A DNA stretch of 64,000 nucleotides, taken from assembly GCA_032209605.1 (NCBI GenBank), contig JASFXZ010000001.1, forward strand, positions 34,662,619 to 34,726,618, given 5' to 3'. A program made the position numbers and the translations under genes. The notes under the pieces are model-generated. The model did not search any database. It was not told the DNA's origin and worked only from the letters and a program-made list of their open reading frames with translations. Source of the DNA: Mactromeris polynyma. Taxonomy: Eukaryota; Mollusca; Bivalvia; Venerida; Mactridae. This document shows, one piece after another, positions 24,211-35,714 of the stretch (positions are counted from its first letter, which is position 1; the number at the start of each line of letters is the position of its first letter).

Positions 24211-27200
24211 GCTGCACCCAAGATCTAACCTGGTTGGTCTAGGTACTATCTCAGACCTTTAAAGATGTGTATTACCAAACGTGCACCAAAGATCTAACCT
24301 GGTTGGTCTAGGTACTATCTCAGACCTTTAAAGATGTGAATTACCAAACGTGCACCAAAGATCTAACCTGGTTGGTCTAGGTACTATCTCAGACCTTTAA
24401 AGATGTGTATAACCAAACGTGCACCAAAGATCTAACCTGGTTGGTCTAGGTACTATCTCAGACCTTTAAAGATGTGAATTACCAAACGTGCACCAAAGAT
24501 CTAACCTGGTTGGTCTAGGTACTCTCTCAGACCTTTCAAGATGTGTATTACCAACTGTGCACTAAATATCTAACCTGGTTGGTCTAGGTACTATCTCAGA
24601 CCTTTAAAGATGTGAATTACCAAACGTGCACCAAAGATCTAACCTGGTTGGTCTAGGTACTCTCTCAGACCTTTCAAGATGTGTATTACCAACTGTGCAC
24701 TAAATATCTAACCTGGTTGGTCTAGGTACTATCTCAGACCTTTAAAGATGTGTATAACCAAACGTGCACCAAAGATCTAACCTGGTTCGTCTAGGTACTA
24801 TCTCAGACCTTTAAATATGTGTATAACCAAACGTGCACCAACTATCTAACCTGGTTGGTCTAGGTACTATCTCAGACCTTTAAAGATGTGAATTACCGAA
24901 CGTGCACCAACGATCTAACCTGGTTGGTCTAGGTACTATCTCAGACCTTTAAAGATGTGTATAACCAAACGTGCACCAAAGATCTAACCTGGTTGGTCTA
25001 GGTACTATCTCAGACCTTTAAAGATGTGATTTACCGAACGTGCACCAACGATCTAACCTGGTTGGTCTAGGTACTATCTCAGACCTTTAAAGATGTGTAT
25101 AACCAAACGTGCACCAAAGATCTAACCTGGTTGGTCTTGGTACTATCTCAGACCTTTAAAGATGTGTATAACCAAACGTGCACCAAAGATCTAACCTGGT
25201 TGGTCTTGGTACTATCTCAGACCTTTAAAGATGTGTATAACCAAACGTGCACCAACGATCTAACCTGGTTGGTCTTGGTACTATCTCAGACCTTTAAAGA
25301 TGTGTATAACCAAACGTGCACCAAAGATCTAACCTGGTTGGTCTAGGTACTATCTCAGACCTTTAAAGATGTGTATTACCAAACGTGCACTAAATATCTA
25401 ACCTGGTTGGTCTAGGTACTATCTCAGACCTTTAAAGATGTGAATTACCAAACGTGCACCAAAGATCTAACCTGGTTGGTCTAGGTACTATCTCAGACCT
25501 TTAAAGATGTGTATTACCAAACGTGCACTAAATATCTAACCTGGTTGGTCTTGGTACTATCTCAGACCTTTAAAGATGTGTATTACCAAACGTGCACTAA
25601 ATATCTAACCTGGTTGGTCTAGGTACTATCTCAGACCTTTAAAGATGTGTATTACCAAACGTGCACTAAATATCTAACCTGTTTGGTCTAGGTACTCTCT
25701 CAGACCTTTCAAGATGTGTATTACCAACTGTGCACTAAATATCTAACCTGGTTGGTCTAGGTACTATCTCAGACCTTTAAAGATGTGTATAACCAAACGT
25801 GCACCAAAGATCTAACCTGGTTGGTCTAGGTACTATCTCAGACCTTTAAAGATGTGTATAACCAAACGTGCACCAAATATCTAACCTGGTTGGTCTAGGT
25901 ACTATCTCAGACCTTTAAAGATGTGAATTACCGAACGTGCACCAACGATCTAACCTGGTTGGTCTAGGTACTATCTCAGACCTTTAAAGATGTGTATTAC
26001 CAAACGTGCACTAAATATCTAACCTGGTTGGTCTAGGTACTATCTCAGACCTTTAAAGATGTGTATTACCAAACGTGCACTAAATATCTAACCTGGTTGG
26101 TCTTGGTACTATCTCAGACCTTTAAAGATGTGTATTACCAAACGTGCACCAAAGATCTAACCTGGTTGGTCTAGGTACTATCTCAGACCTTTAAAGATGT
26201 GTATTACCAAACGTGAACCAAATATCTAACCTGGTTGGTCTAGGTACTATCTCAGACCTTTAAAGATGTGTATAACCAAACGTGCACCAAAGATCTAACC
26301 TGGTTGGTCTAGGTACTCTCTCAGACCTTTAAAGATGTGTATTACCAAACGAGAACCAAAGATCTAACCTGGTTGGTCTAGGTGCTATCTCAGACCTTTA
26401 AAGATGTGTATTACCAAACGTGCACCAAAGATCTAACCTGGTTGGTCTAGGTACTATCTCAGACCTTTAAAGATGTGTATAACCAACTGTGCACTAAATA
26501 TCTAACCTGGTTCGTCTTGGTACTATCTCAAACCTTTAAAGATGTGTATAACCAAACGTGCACCAAAGATCTAACCTGGTTCGTCTTGGTACTATCTCAG
26601 ACCTTTAAAGATGTGTATTACCAACTGTGCACTAAATATCTAACCTGGTTCGTCTTGGTACTATCTCAGACCTTTAAAGATGTGTATAACCAAACGTGTA
26701 CCAAAGATCTAACCTGGTTGGTCTAGGTACTATCTCAGACCTTTAAAGATGTGTATTACCAAACTTGCACCAAAGATCTAACCTGGTTCGTCTAGGTACT
26801 ATCTCAGACCTTTAAAGATGTGTATTACCAAACGTGCACCAAAGATCTAACCTGGTTGGTCTAGGTACTATCTCAGACCTTTAAAAATGTGTATTACCAA
26901 ACGTGCACCAATGATCTTACCTGGTTGGTCTAGGTACTCTCTCATACCTTTAAAGATGTGTATAACCAAACGTGCACCAAAGATCTAACCTGGTTGGTCT
27001 AGGTACTCTCTCAGACCTTTCAAGATGTGTATTACCAACTGTGCACTAAATATCTAATCTGGTTCGTCTTGGTACTATCTCAGACCTTTAAAGATGTGTA
27101 TAACCAAACGTGCACCAAAGATCTAACCTGGTTGGTCTAGGTACTATCTCAGACCTTTAAAGATGTGTATTACCAAACGTGCACCAAAGATCTAACCTGG

Positions 27201-28338
27201 TTGGTCTAGGTACTATCTCAGACCTTTAAAGATGTGTATTACCAAACGTGCACCAAAGATCTTACTTTGTATGTCTAGGTACTATCTCAGACCTTTAAAG
27301 ATGTGTATAACCAAACGTGCACCAAAGATCTAACCTGGTTGGTCTAGGTACTATCTCAGACCTTTAAAGATGTGTTTTACCAACTGTGCACTAAAGATCT
27401 AACCTGGTTCGTCTAAGTACTATCTCAGACCTTTAAAGATGTGTTTTACCAAACGTGCACCAAAGATCTAACCTGGTTCGTCTAAGTACTCTCTCAGACC
27501 TTTAAAGATGTGTATTACCAAATGTGCACTAAAGATCTAACCTGGTTCGTCTAAGTACTCTCTCAGACCTTTAAATATGTGTTTTACCAACTGTGCACTA
27601 AAGATCTAACCTGGTTCTTCTAAGTACTATCTCAGACATTTAAATATGTGTATTACCAATTGTGCACCAAATATCTAACCTGGTTCGTCTAAGTACTCTC
27701 TCAGACCTTTAAAGATGTGTATTACCAAATGTGCACCAAAGATCTAACCTGGTTGGTCTAGGTACTATCTCAGACCTTTAAAGATGTGTATTACCAAACG
27801 TGCACCAAAGATCTAACCTGGTTGGTCTAAGTACTCTCTCAGACCTTTAAAGATGTGTATTACCAAATGTGCACCAAAGATCTAACCTGGTTCGTCTAGG
27901 TACTATCTCAGACCTTTAAAGATGTGTATTACCAATTGTGCACCAAAGATCTAACCTGGTTCGTCTAGGTACTCTCTCAGACCTTTAAAGATGTGTATTA
28001 CCAAATGTGCACCAAAGATCTAACCTGGTTCACCAAGGTACTATCTCAGACATGTGATGAGTGTGCATTACCAAACTTGCACCAAAGATCTAACCTGGTT
28101 CACCAAGGTACTATCTCAGACATGTGATGAATGTGCATTACCAAACTTGCACCAAAGATCTAACCTGGTTCACCAAGGTACTATCTCAGACATGTGATGA
28201 GTGTGCATTACCAAACTTGCACCAAAGATCTAACCTTGTTCGTCTAGGTTCAATCTCAGACAATGTCTTTTCTAACATTTATATGTGTCTCAGACATGTG
28301 ATGAATGTGCATTACCAATCTTGCACCAAAGATCTAAT
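24211..28338. repeat. 69 bp minisatellite, about 60 copies
   Basis: The consensus unit runs CCAAACGTGCACCAAAGATC, TAACCTGGTTGGTCTAGGTA, CTATCTCAGACCTTTAAAGA, TGTGTATTA. Copies differ at a few sites, mainly GGTCTAGG/GGTCTTGG/CGTCTAAG and CACCAAAGAT/CACTAAATAT. Right-edge copies (from about 28020) form a diverged subtype with GGTTCACCAAGG and CAGACATGTGATG. The unit is 23 codons, so stretches lacking TAG read open, but this is not evidence of coding. Confidence 0.97.
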
Positions 28339-29564
28339 GAGGTGAATGACAGAATTTTTCGTCAGAAAACTTTCCGAGGTGGTCAAAGTTCTCTTTCATA
28401 CCATGATATTATTCATCAGACATTATACACACACAATCTTTCTTTCAAGACTGAAATGAACTCAGTGTATGTATATTCTGTTATTTCAGTAATTAAGATG
28501 ACATATTATGTATATTATACAGCTTCTGTGATTAAGATGGCTATGGTTGTTCTTCTAACTTCGTAGACTTTTACGACGTTTGTGTAGAACTGACACATTT
28601 CATGCAGCATATCCAGAAGTTTTTGTTAATAATAAAAACGCAAGAATGGAATAGATACTTGGTGGGAGATTTATACTATTTGTAAAAAATAATGCAACGT
28701 AATCAGCAATTTGAATTGTAGTATAATTCTATGACGATTTTAAATAATTAAATTATAGATCTGTCGCCTGATACAAATAATTATCTCAGTTGTTAACTAA
28801 GATTTCTTATACAGTTAATAACATTTATCAAAATCTTGTGATATAGATTTAGATATGTTTAATAAGTCCTTTATTCTTTCCCATACCGAGACTTAAAGAC
28901 TTTAGTTCTGTCTATTAAAATCCCACCTTAGATATCTCAAAATTGGTGTTATGCCAATCTTTTATACAGATGGATTGATTAGGTTTCATCAAAATCTTCA
29001 AATGTCTTATTTAACAATATAAAATTTATCTACATCTATATCGCATTTCAGCAAGTATTTCTAAAATCATTTTAGATAATTAAGACATGTTAACACGTAT
29101 TGAAATTCATTACAGTCTGACGGTAAAACAATACTAGATAAGGAATGCAAGGGTCATATCATACACATAACTTGTCATTAAAAGGTATAATTAAATATGT
29201 ACAAAACCCGAGACAAAGCTAGGTTTATATTGAACGTGTAGAATATTTCTTAACTGTCGTATTTTAAATTTAATGTCGCATTTCAATAAAAACCTGACTT
29301 GTGAAGAACAGACATTATCCTGAAGCACGTCAGGATACCTTATGTTGTCTATGAACTGGTGGTAATATTTGATATATAGGTGACTTGTAGGTCCACAGGG
29401 CGGGGCGCATATCTTCGTTGTACTGTTTAATTCTGTATCCATTGTTGTATTGAGTATGTCACGTTAATAACATATTTGCTTGCTCGCATGCTTGATTGTT
29501 TGCTCGCTTGCTCGCTTGCTTATACATGTACCAGCGAAATTTCCGGATGTTTTTCCTTTTCTAG
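28339..29564. other. intergenic, no recognisable feature
   Basis: AT-rich, no coding signal. A run of GCTTGCTCGC-like short repeats sits at about 29475-29520. Confidence 0.45.
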
Positions 29565-29802
29565 GCCGCCGTGTTTGCTTAGTCGATGGGGCGCTCGAAT
29601 GCCATTCTAGAGGTTGTAGGTTCAAATTCTTAATAGAGCGTATCCGTGACAAATTGACTGTACATAATACATGCAAAGTGATTCCACGTATTTGACATGT
29701 GGGTAAGTTGCCAGTTGTTTGTAGAAAGTGTTAGAACTAGTTGGCAAACGATGAACATTGGTTAGATCGACTGACCGCCATACGTAATTGAAATGGAGAA
29801 CG
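29565..29802 (+). mobile_element. tRNA-derived SINE relic
   Basis: The head has CTTAGTCGATGGGGCGCTCG as A box region and GTAGGTTCAAATTC as B box. The body has GTAAGTTGCCAGTTGTTTG and GGTTAGATCGACTGACCGCC, shared with the copy at 19135. Confidence 0.6.
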
Positions 29803-29890
29803 ACGTGAAACTCGAACCCTAATGTTTTCTAACATTGACGTGAAATCAAGACACTGTCGCCAGCCAACCATCGGTGGCCGCGACTGAACA
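29803..29890 (-). mobile_element. tRNA-like SINE head, opposite orientation
   Basis: On the - strand GGTTGGCTGGCGACAGTGTC resembles an A box region and AGGGTTCGAGTTTC a B box. It abuts the previous copy tail to tail. Confidence 0.45.
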
Positions 29891-31199
29891 TTCTTATTAC
29901 CGACCAAAATACTTCGGAGTAAAACAATGGTCTCACAATAAATTCAATCGATATTCTAATCGGCACGGAGGCATTCGAACATAAAGTTATAAATTAAAGA
30001 ACCATTATTTTTTATAAGAATTTTACTGTAGTATGATTTATATCAGAGTCCATGTTCCAGTGATGATTCCATTTTATATGCATTCCAAACTGTCCTCGTG
30101 GACTGTAATATAACTGAACTTAGCTGAAAGTCTTCGATAAGAATGTCAACTCATAATTATTGATCATATCTCATTAAACAATATTTTTTTTATAATAAAT
30201 TATTAACAAAATAACTATTACGAATACAAAGTGGGGTTAATTAAGTGTGTTTATCGAATGAAATACGATACTTACAACTAAGCGCTAGGAATTGTTCAGT
30301 ACACTGACAGAAATGGGGATATAGATCCCTGTACTTCCAAGTACTCGTAGGTAATGAGGCCTCTCGACTCACAGGTGCAAGGGGACGGTGTTAGTACATC
30401 ACATAAACAAGACTTGTAAAAGATATTGCATCATTGTTTCGCGTCAATTTATTTCCATATAGCACCGTGTCTGACTTTTGTACAACGTTAGCACCATTAT
30501 TAACAGGCTAATCTGTCTTTATAAAACCATTTCAAATATTCAGAATTAGAGAGTGGCAAAATTTCTAACACATCTCCGATAATGAAATATCGTTCTTAGA
30601 ATTTAGGAAACAAAATGTATGTTTCCGTATATAATGTGGTGAAAACGGCACACGCTATAATCACCTTTAACACAATTTCGTGAATTTTGTGAAGTAAGTT
30701 ACGTTAAAGACATTCCGAAATATACATTGAAGCAAATAACGTTGTTAAACAGTCACACACACACACGTGTTCCTTGCACTTGGCTCTACTGCATATTTAA
30801 GGTGTAAAATAACACTTTATTTGTCATTATTACCAAGACATGACACGTGTGACACATGTATCTCAAAACTCTGTTCAAGTAATGAATATTTAATGTATAG
30901 TCTATTCTGTGCATATGTAGGTCGAATTATGAGTTCCTGCTATAATACGAAAACTATGTAGGTAAATTATCTTAAAGAGCGAAAGATATCAGTTACCATT
31001 AGGAGGCTAAGATAGTTGTTGCTGTGTTGGAGTTTATGTTTCCCATCCTAGGCCTCTTTATCCCCCCATCCTTAGTCCAGTTAACCCCCACCTAAACAAT
31101 ATGGAACATTCTTATTACACGTCTTAACCATCATATGAATAAATAAAATGATGAGGGGAAACAGAATAATGAAAAAAAAAATTATAAGCCGATATAAGC
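29891..31199. other. intergenic, no recognisable feature
   Basis: AT-rich without coding signal; a short CA run at about 30755. Confidence 0.45.
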
Positions 31200-32170
31200 T
31201 ATTATCAATATGCAAGTGGGAGAGAAATAGACCGGCCCAGTCCCCCCCCCCACCCAAAATGTTAAAAAAATACATTCTCAGAAGAGGGAAGAAATGATCC
31301 GGTTTAACCCCCCCCCCACCACCCCCTTGTTAATTTAAATAATAGTGGGATAGAGGAAGAAATGGGCCAGCTATTTTATCTCATGTGACATATGTCTAAC
31401 AGTCAGGTGGGGAAGAAATGTGCTGGCCCATTTCTCCCCTCCCCCATCTGAAAGTGGAATTTTGTGTATCATTTAGTTTGGGGAAACTGGCTGGTCCATT
31501 TCTTCCACCATGTGACCGTTAGTTATAACTCACATGGGTGAAAACGTTGGCTAACCCATTTCGTCTCCCATCTGAAAATTAAATCTTCTTTCTCAATTTA
31601 GGTGCGGGAAAACTGGACCGGCCCATTTCTTCCCCCCAACCAACATAACGATAATTATTCATACTGGGGGAAACTGGCTGGCTAACTTCTTCCCCCATCT
31701 CAGTTTAAACTCACATGGGTGAAACATGGGTTGGCTCATCCCCTCAGCTGCATATTAATTATAACACATATGGGAGAAATAAAAAAGGACATACCATTTC
31801 TTCCCATCATTTACATTGAGTATTGCCCATGTAACCTGGTCGGTCCATTTCCCCACCTGATTTTTACTTACACATATGTATCAAAATTGAATTTTCTTTA
31901 TCATTTAGGTGGTGAAAATACTTGGCCCGCCCATGTCTTTCCCCTATCTGCATATGGAAAAAATGGCAATTATTTCATTATTTTGTTTCTGCCTCATCAT
32001 TTTATTCATTTAAATAATAGTTAGGCATGTTACAAGAAATCAGTGGAGGAATTTAAACTGGACTACGGGTAGAGGCCTAGGGGGAACTGACTAGTCAAGT
32101 TTTTCCCGAGGTGAAAAAAGCGGGCCGGTCCGGTTTTTCTCCGGGGGTAAAAACTGACTGGGGGAAGACC
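31200..32170. repeat. degenerate repeat field of about 14 imperfect hairpins
   Basis: Units of the form GGGGGAAACTGG-CTGGCCCATTTCTTCCCCC recur roughly every 50-70 bp (for example at 31346, 31408, 31478, 31602, 31664, 31769). Each unit is an imperfect palindrome of G-rich and C-rich arms around CTGGCC, and runs of up to ten C occur. No protein-coding support. Confidence 0.65.
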
Positions 32171-32629
32171 GGGACTGTTGCACCAGGAGAAGTTGCTGGT
32201 TTAGTGTTTGATCGAACGCTATTTGATGGACATATGGAACCACATATGTTCATCGTCACATATTTTTCCTCTGAACTAGTTTATAACATAAACCAATATT
32301 TGTCATTCCTCCCCTTGCCGACAATATGGTAAAATTTCATCTTATTTTTCTTCAGTGACAATTTGTATTCATACATATCCAGACTAGATTGTATTCATCT
32401 ATGTAAATGTTCATCAAATATACACCATTTGAAGACATGGAATAATGTATTCCTGTCTGATCCATGTTGCCTATGGTAACATATAATAATTCCATAAGAC
32501 TTACTCGTCATATAATTCTGCAACTTGAATGTTCTTCAGTCAGTGCAAACTGAATTTTGAGTGAATAATCTGTGTTGTTGTGTTAGAGTTTCCCTCCGTT
32601 GACAACATTATTGCAGTTCAATACGACGC

Positions 32630-32856
32630 TCAGTTGACCTCTCCTGTGTTCTTGTATTACCAACAAGTACTGACTTGTTCTTCCGCAAGCAACTGACAAT
32701 TACCCCACGTGAATCAGTGATGGAGAACACATGACTATGATTGTATTATCTTCAGTCAAAGTGTCACGCAGTATATACGCCTCATCCGGGGTTCGAACCA
32801 TTGACACCCATATTGGTAGTCGAGTGCTCTGTCGACTTAGCCACCCGGGCAGGCTT
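32630..32856 (-). mobile_element. tRNA-derived SINE, best preserved copy
   Basis: On the - strand the head reads GCCCGGGTGGCTAAGTCGAC (A box TGGCTAAGTCG) and then ATGGTTCGAACCCCGGATG (near-perfect B box GGTTCGAACCC). The body contains AATTGTCAGTTGCTTGCGG. The acceptor arms do not pair, so it is not a tRNA gene. Confidence 0.7.
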
Positions 32857-35607
32857 GTAATTGTGTCGAGCTTATTGCATTGTGGATCTCAAGATGATGT
32901 TTAGTTCTTTGAACAAACGCTATTCGAGACATAGTTACTTAATTCACAAGAAGACTCTTCGTCACATCAGAGTTTTTGTAATATGGCAATATATGTTTTT
33001 TATATTTGACACCTTTTCTTAGGTTATCTGCTGAAGCCAATTGCATAAACTTGGATAACCATTTGGTTTGGTTAAAAGATAACCAAAACTCGATTTGATT
33101 GGTTGTAATGTGGTTTGGGCAAGTAATGAGCCAATCAAATTGATTGAAATTGCAGGTTAAAGTTAGCCTATTTTTATACAATTGGCTAGCCTGTAAGTTC
33201 GAACAAGATGGTCCCAACATTTCGAGGTCTCCAGTATATGAGGGATAACAGCATTCCAGAATTTCCACATTATTGGGAAATAGTAACAAACACACATTAC
33301 AGACATATAACGTTTTTATTAAATAATAATTCATTTATATCAACATTTACTATTTGTACAAAAAATACAATAAAAAAGAAAGAAAATATAACACATCAAC
33401 GTCATGCTTAAATTCTTTATAAATTTCCACATATGTGTAGTTAATTATATATGATACGAGACACACAGGGCCTATTTTATAGTTCAGTATATTCACTTAC
33501 ATATGTTAGAATGTGCATGACTACGAATAATTAAGTTTACGAAGAATAATGTGTACGAAAGACACAATTTAACATTATCGGAGACACAGCTATAATGCTA
33601 TGTCTTAGGTGTTTATATTAAGATGAATCTAAATTAAAATGTAAGTTAATTACAGCAAGACTATGAAATTTAGTAAAATATATATGGAAGTGTTTAAGGC
33701 GTTCAAAATGGCAATTTATTCATGACTAGAAGAAATTAAACGTACAACTGTTTTATTACAGTCAAACGGTAATAAGTGAGTTGTATATATGTAACACAAT
33801 ATTTCAGAGACATTTCTCGTTAGGCAGTCTGTGAACAAAACCATGGCAAGTTTATATGACTCGCTGATCCATTAACTAGAAGATGGCATCATTGCAAACT
33901 TCTAGACAATACAAAAGTCTTCAATCAAAGAATATATCTAACAGTGTGCCGAATACCAGGACTTGAAATAATGTGCGTGAAAGCTATTGACTACTTTTGT
34001 GGATTGAAACACGTTAAAAGTACCATCTACATCTACACCGTACTAACAAAGTGCTACCTTATTATCCCTCTATAATTTATGATCTACGCGAAACTGTATC
34101 TGCTTCGCGACGATTAATTTTCGTTTCAGTATGCACATATGTATCTAGTTACCTCGCGAAAACAATGACTTCATAGTTAGTGACACAATGGATACAAAAT
34201 TAATAAAGTGGAATAAAATGGATGAATATTAAACAAAGGTTATAAAGTAATTTGTCTAATGAATAAAATACTGAATCTAGAAAATGATAAAAATGACCGA
34301 TAGATTTGACTACATGAATGAAATGAAATTTCGAGCATGCGCAAACACTGCAAATTCGCGCTGTATCACATACATTGTAACATGAAAAACATCATTCAAT
34401 GATGGAAGTAGAGAAGACAACATAACAACTTAAATAAATCAATGCTTTAAACCCTAAACACATACAGAAGATTTCTTATGGTCCATTTCCAGACATTTAT
34501 ACCTTCGAGAACACAGACAAGTGTTAGCTTTCGTCTTACACCCGTCCACAAAATTGAGATTAAAAGATATGAATTATTAAAGGCCAAACGATGTAACAAA
34601 TGTGAAATGATAAGATTTCTCTCAGACAGAAAACACTGCAACAATGTGGGATGGGGGCATTTTACAATCTGAACACCTCCAAGAAATTCAATATGTGATT
34701 TGAATACGAGGAAATCCAGACCCCGTGAATTGCAGTCAAACCTGTACATGAGACTCGCCTTTCAATGCCATTATTTTGTCTCTCATTTAACTTCCACTGA
34801 CACACAACATAGTCTTTACACATGCTGTCACATACTTGCATCGTATATTTCAATCTTAGAAAACAATGGCTCGTTAAAGTCGGCTTATATCATTATTTCA
34901 ACAGAATTTAAGTCATGTACGGCTGTCATAGCAAACAAAGAGTCTAGTTGAGGACATACAACGTGTACCATATACATGTACGTGTAATTCAAACGTGATT
35001 GGTGTCACTTGTTGAGCTCTACGGGAGAAATATATAAATATTTAAATATGTTTTTGTTTACTAAATTATGTAAACGCTTGACCTGATTGCCACAAAAGTA
35101 TCATAGTTAAAACATTATGTGCAAAATGGGATTGAATAATTATGTATGCAAAACACAACACATATTACAAATACCGTTTCTAAAATCTAAATATGAGTAT
35201 TAAACATTTATAAAACAAATGTTTCAAGAGGTGTCATCGTTCATCTATACAATTCACCAAATACAACACATTTATATTCGCCATTTACCCACATTATAGT
35301 TTTCGAAGTCACTAAGTACATGCTACATTGCGCCGTCCTCTGTATTAAGCGCTTAACACCGTAACAAAGACAACAGCGCCTCCAGTACGCGCATGCGCAG
35401 TCGTCACCTTAACTGGAAAACACTCAATACTTCTTTGCTTTACAATGCCGTAGAGCATAGCCACAATGTTGACTCATGTTATTGAAACTTGTTGATAATG
35501 TAAGTTTGCTTCCACGGTGACGTCATTTCCGCTCTTGGAGCGTTTTGTAAGACACGCGCTATATAAAGCGTCTTTTGAATACCCGCATATATTGTCTAGA
35601 TATTGTT
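32857..35607 (-). other. 3' flank, probably ARID3 3' untranslated region at its right side
   Basis: Directly downstream of the ARID3 stop. Several AATAAA-type signals exist on the - strand (for example near 33317 and 33755), so the end of the transcript cannot be fixed. No coding signal. A promoter-like motif cluster lies at 35389-35568. Confidence 0.4.
35389..35568 (+). promoter_or_regulatory. promoter-like cluster: NRF1, CRE/ETS and TATA motifs
   Basis: GCGCATGCGC (35389-35398) fits an NRF1 site, TGACGTCA (35518-35525) a full CRE followed by TTTCCGC (ETS core inverted), and TATATAAAG (35560-35568) a TATA box. Order and spacing would suit + strand transcription antisense to the last ARID3 exon, starting near 35595. 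No + strand product is seen. Confidence 0.35.
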
Positions 35608-35714
35608 TCACATCCGGCGAGTTGCCTGGTGAGCGAATAAAACACCTTGGTACATAATGCCGTTTATTTCCATGGACACGACGAGGGAATTGTCAATTTC
35701 GGTTCTTCCATCGT
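35608..35714 (-). CDS. ARID3: ARID3 last coding exon, REKLES-beta and stop
   Basis: The acceptor is CTATTTTTCAG. The exon codes for LVVSMEINGIMYQGVLFAHQ followed by ATRRM and TGA. The MEINGIMY.GVLFA core is the diagnostic REKLES-beta signature of ARID3 proteins. The protein ends nine residues after VLFA, shorter than the tails of vertebrate ARID3A/B. Confidence 0.94.

Noticed and set aside
25095..26726. Open frames with a 23-residue peptide repeat
   Set aside because: Only satellite units lacking TAG read open; neighbouring units carry stops and no splice or start context supports coding.
32780..32854. Possible tRNA gene on the - strand
   Set aside because: A and B boxes are good, but acceptor arms do not pair and a SINE body follows.
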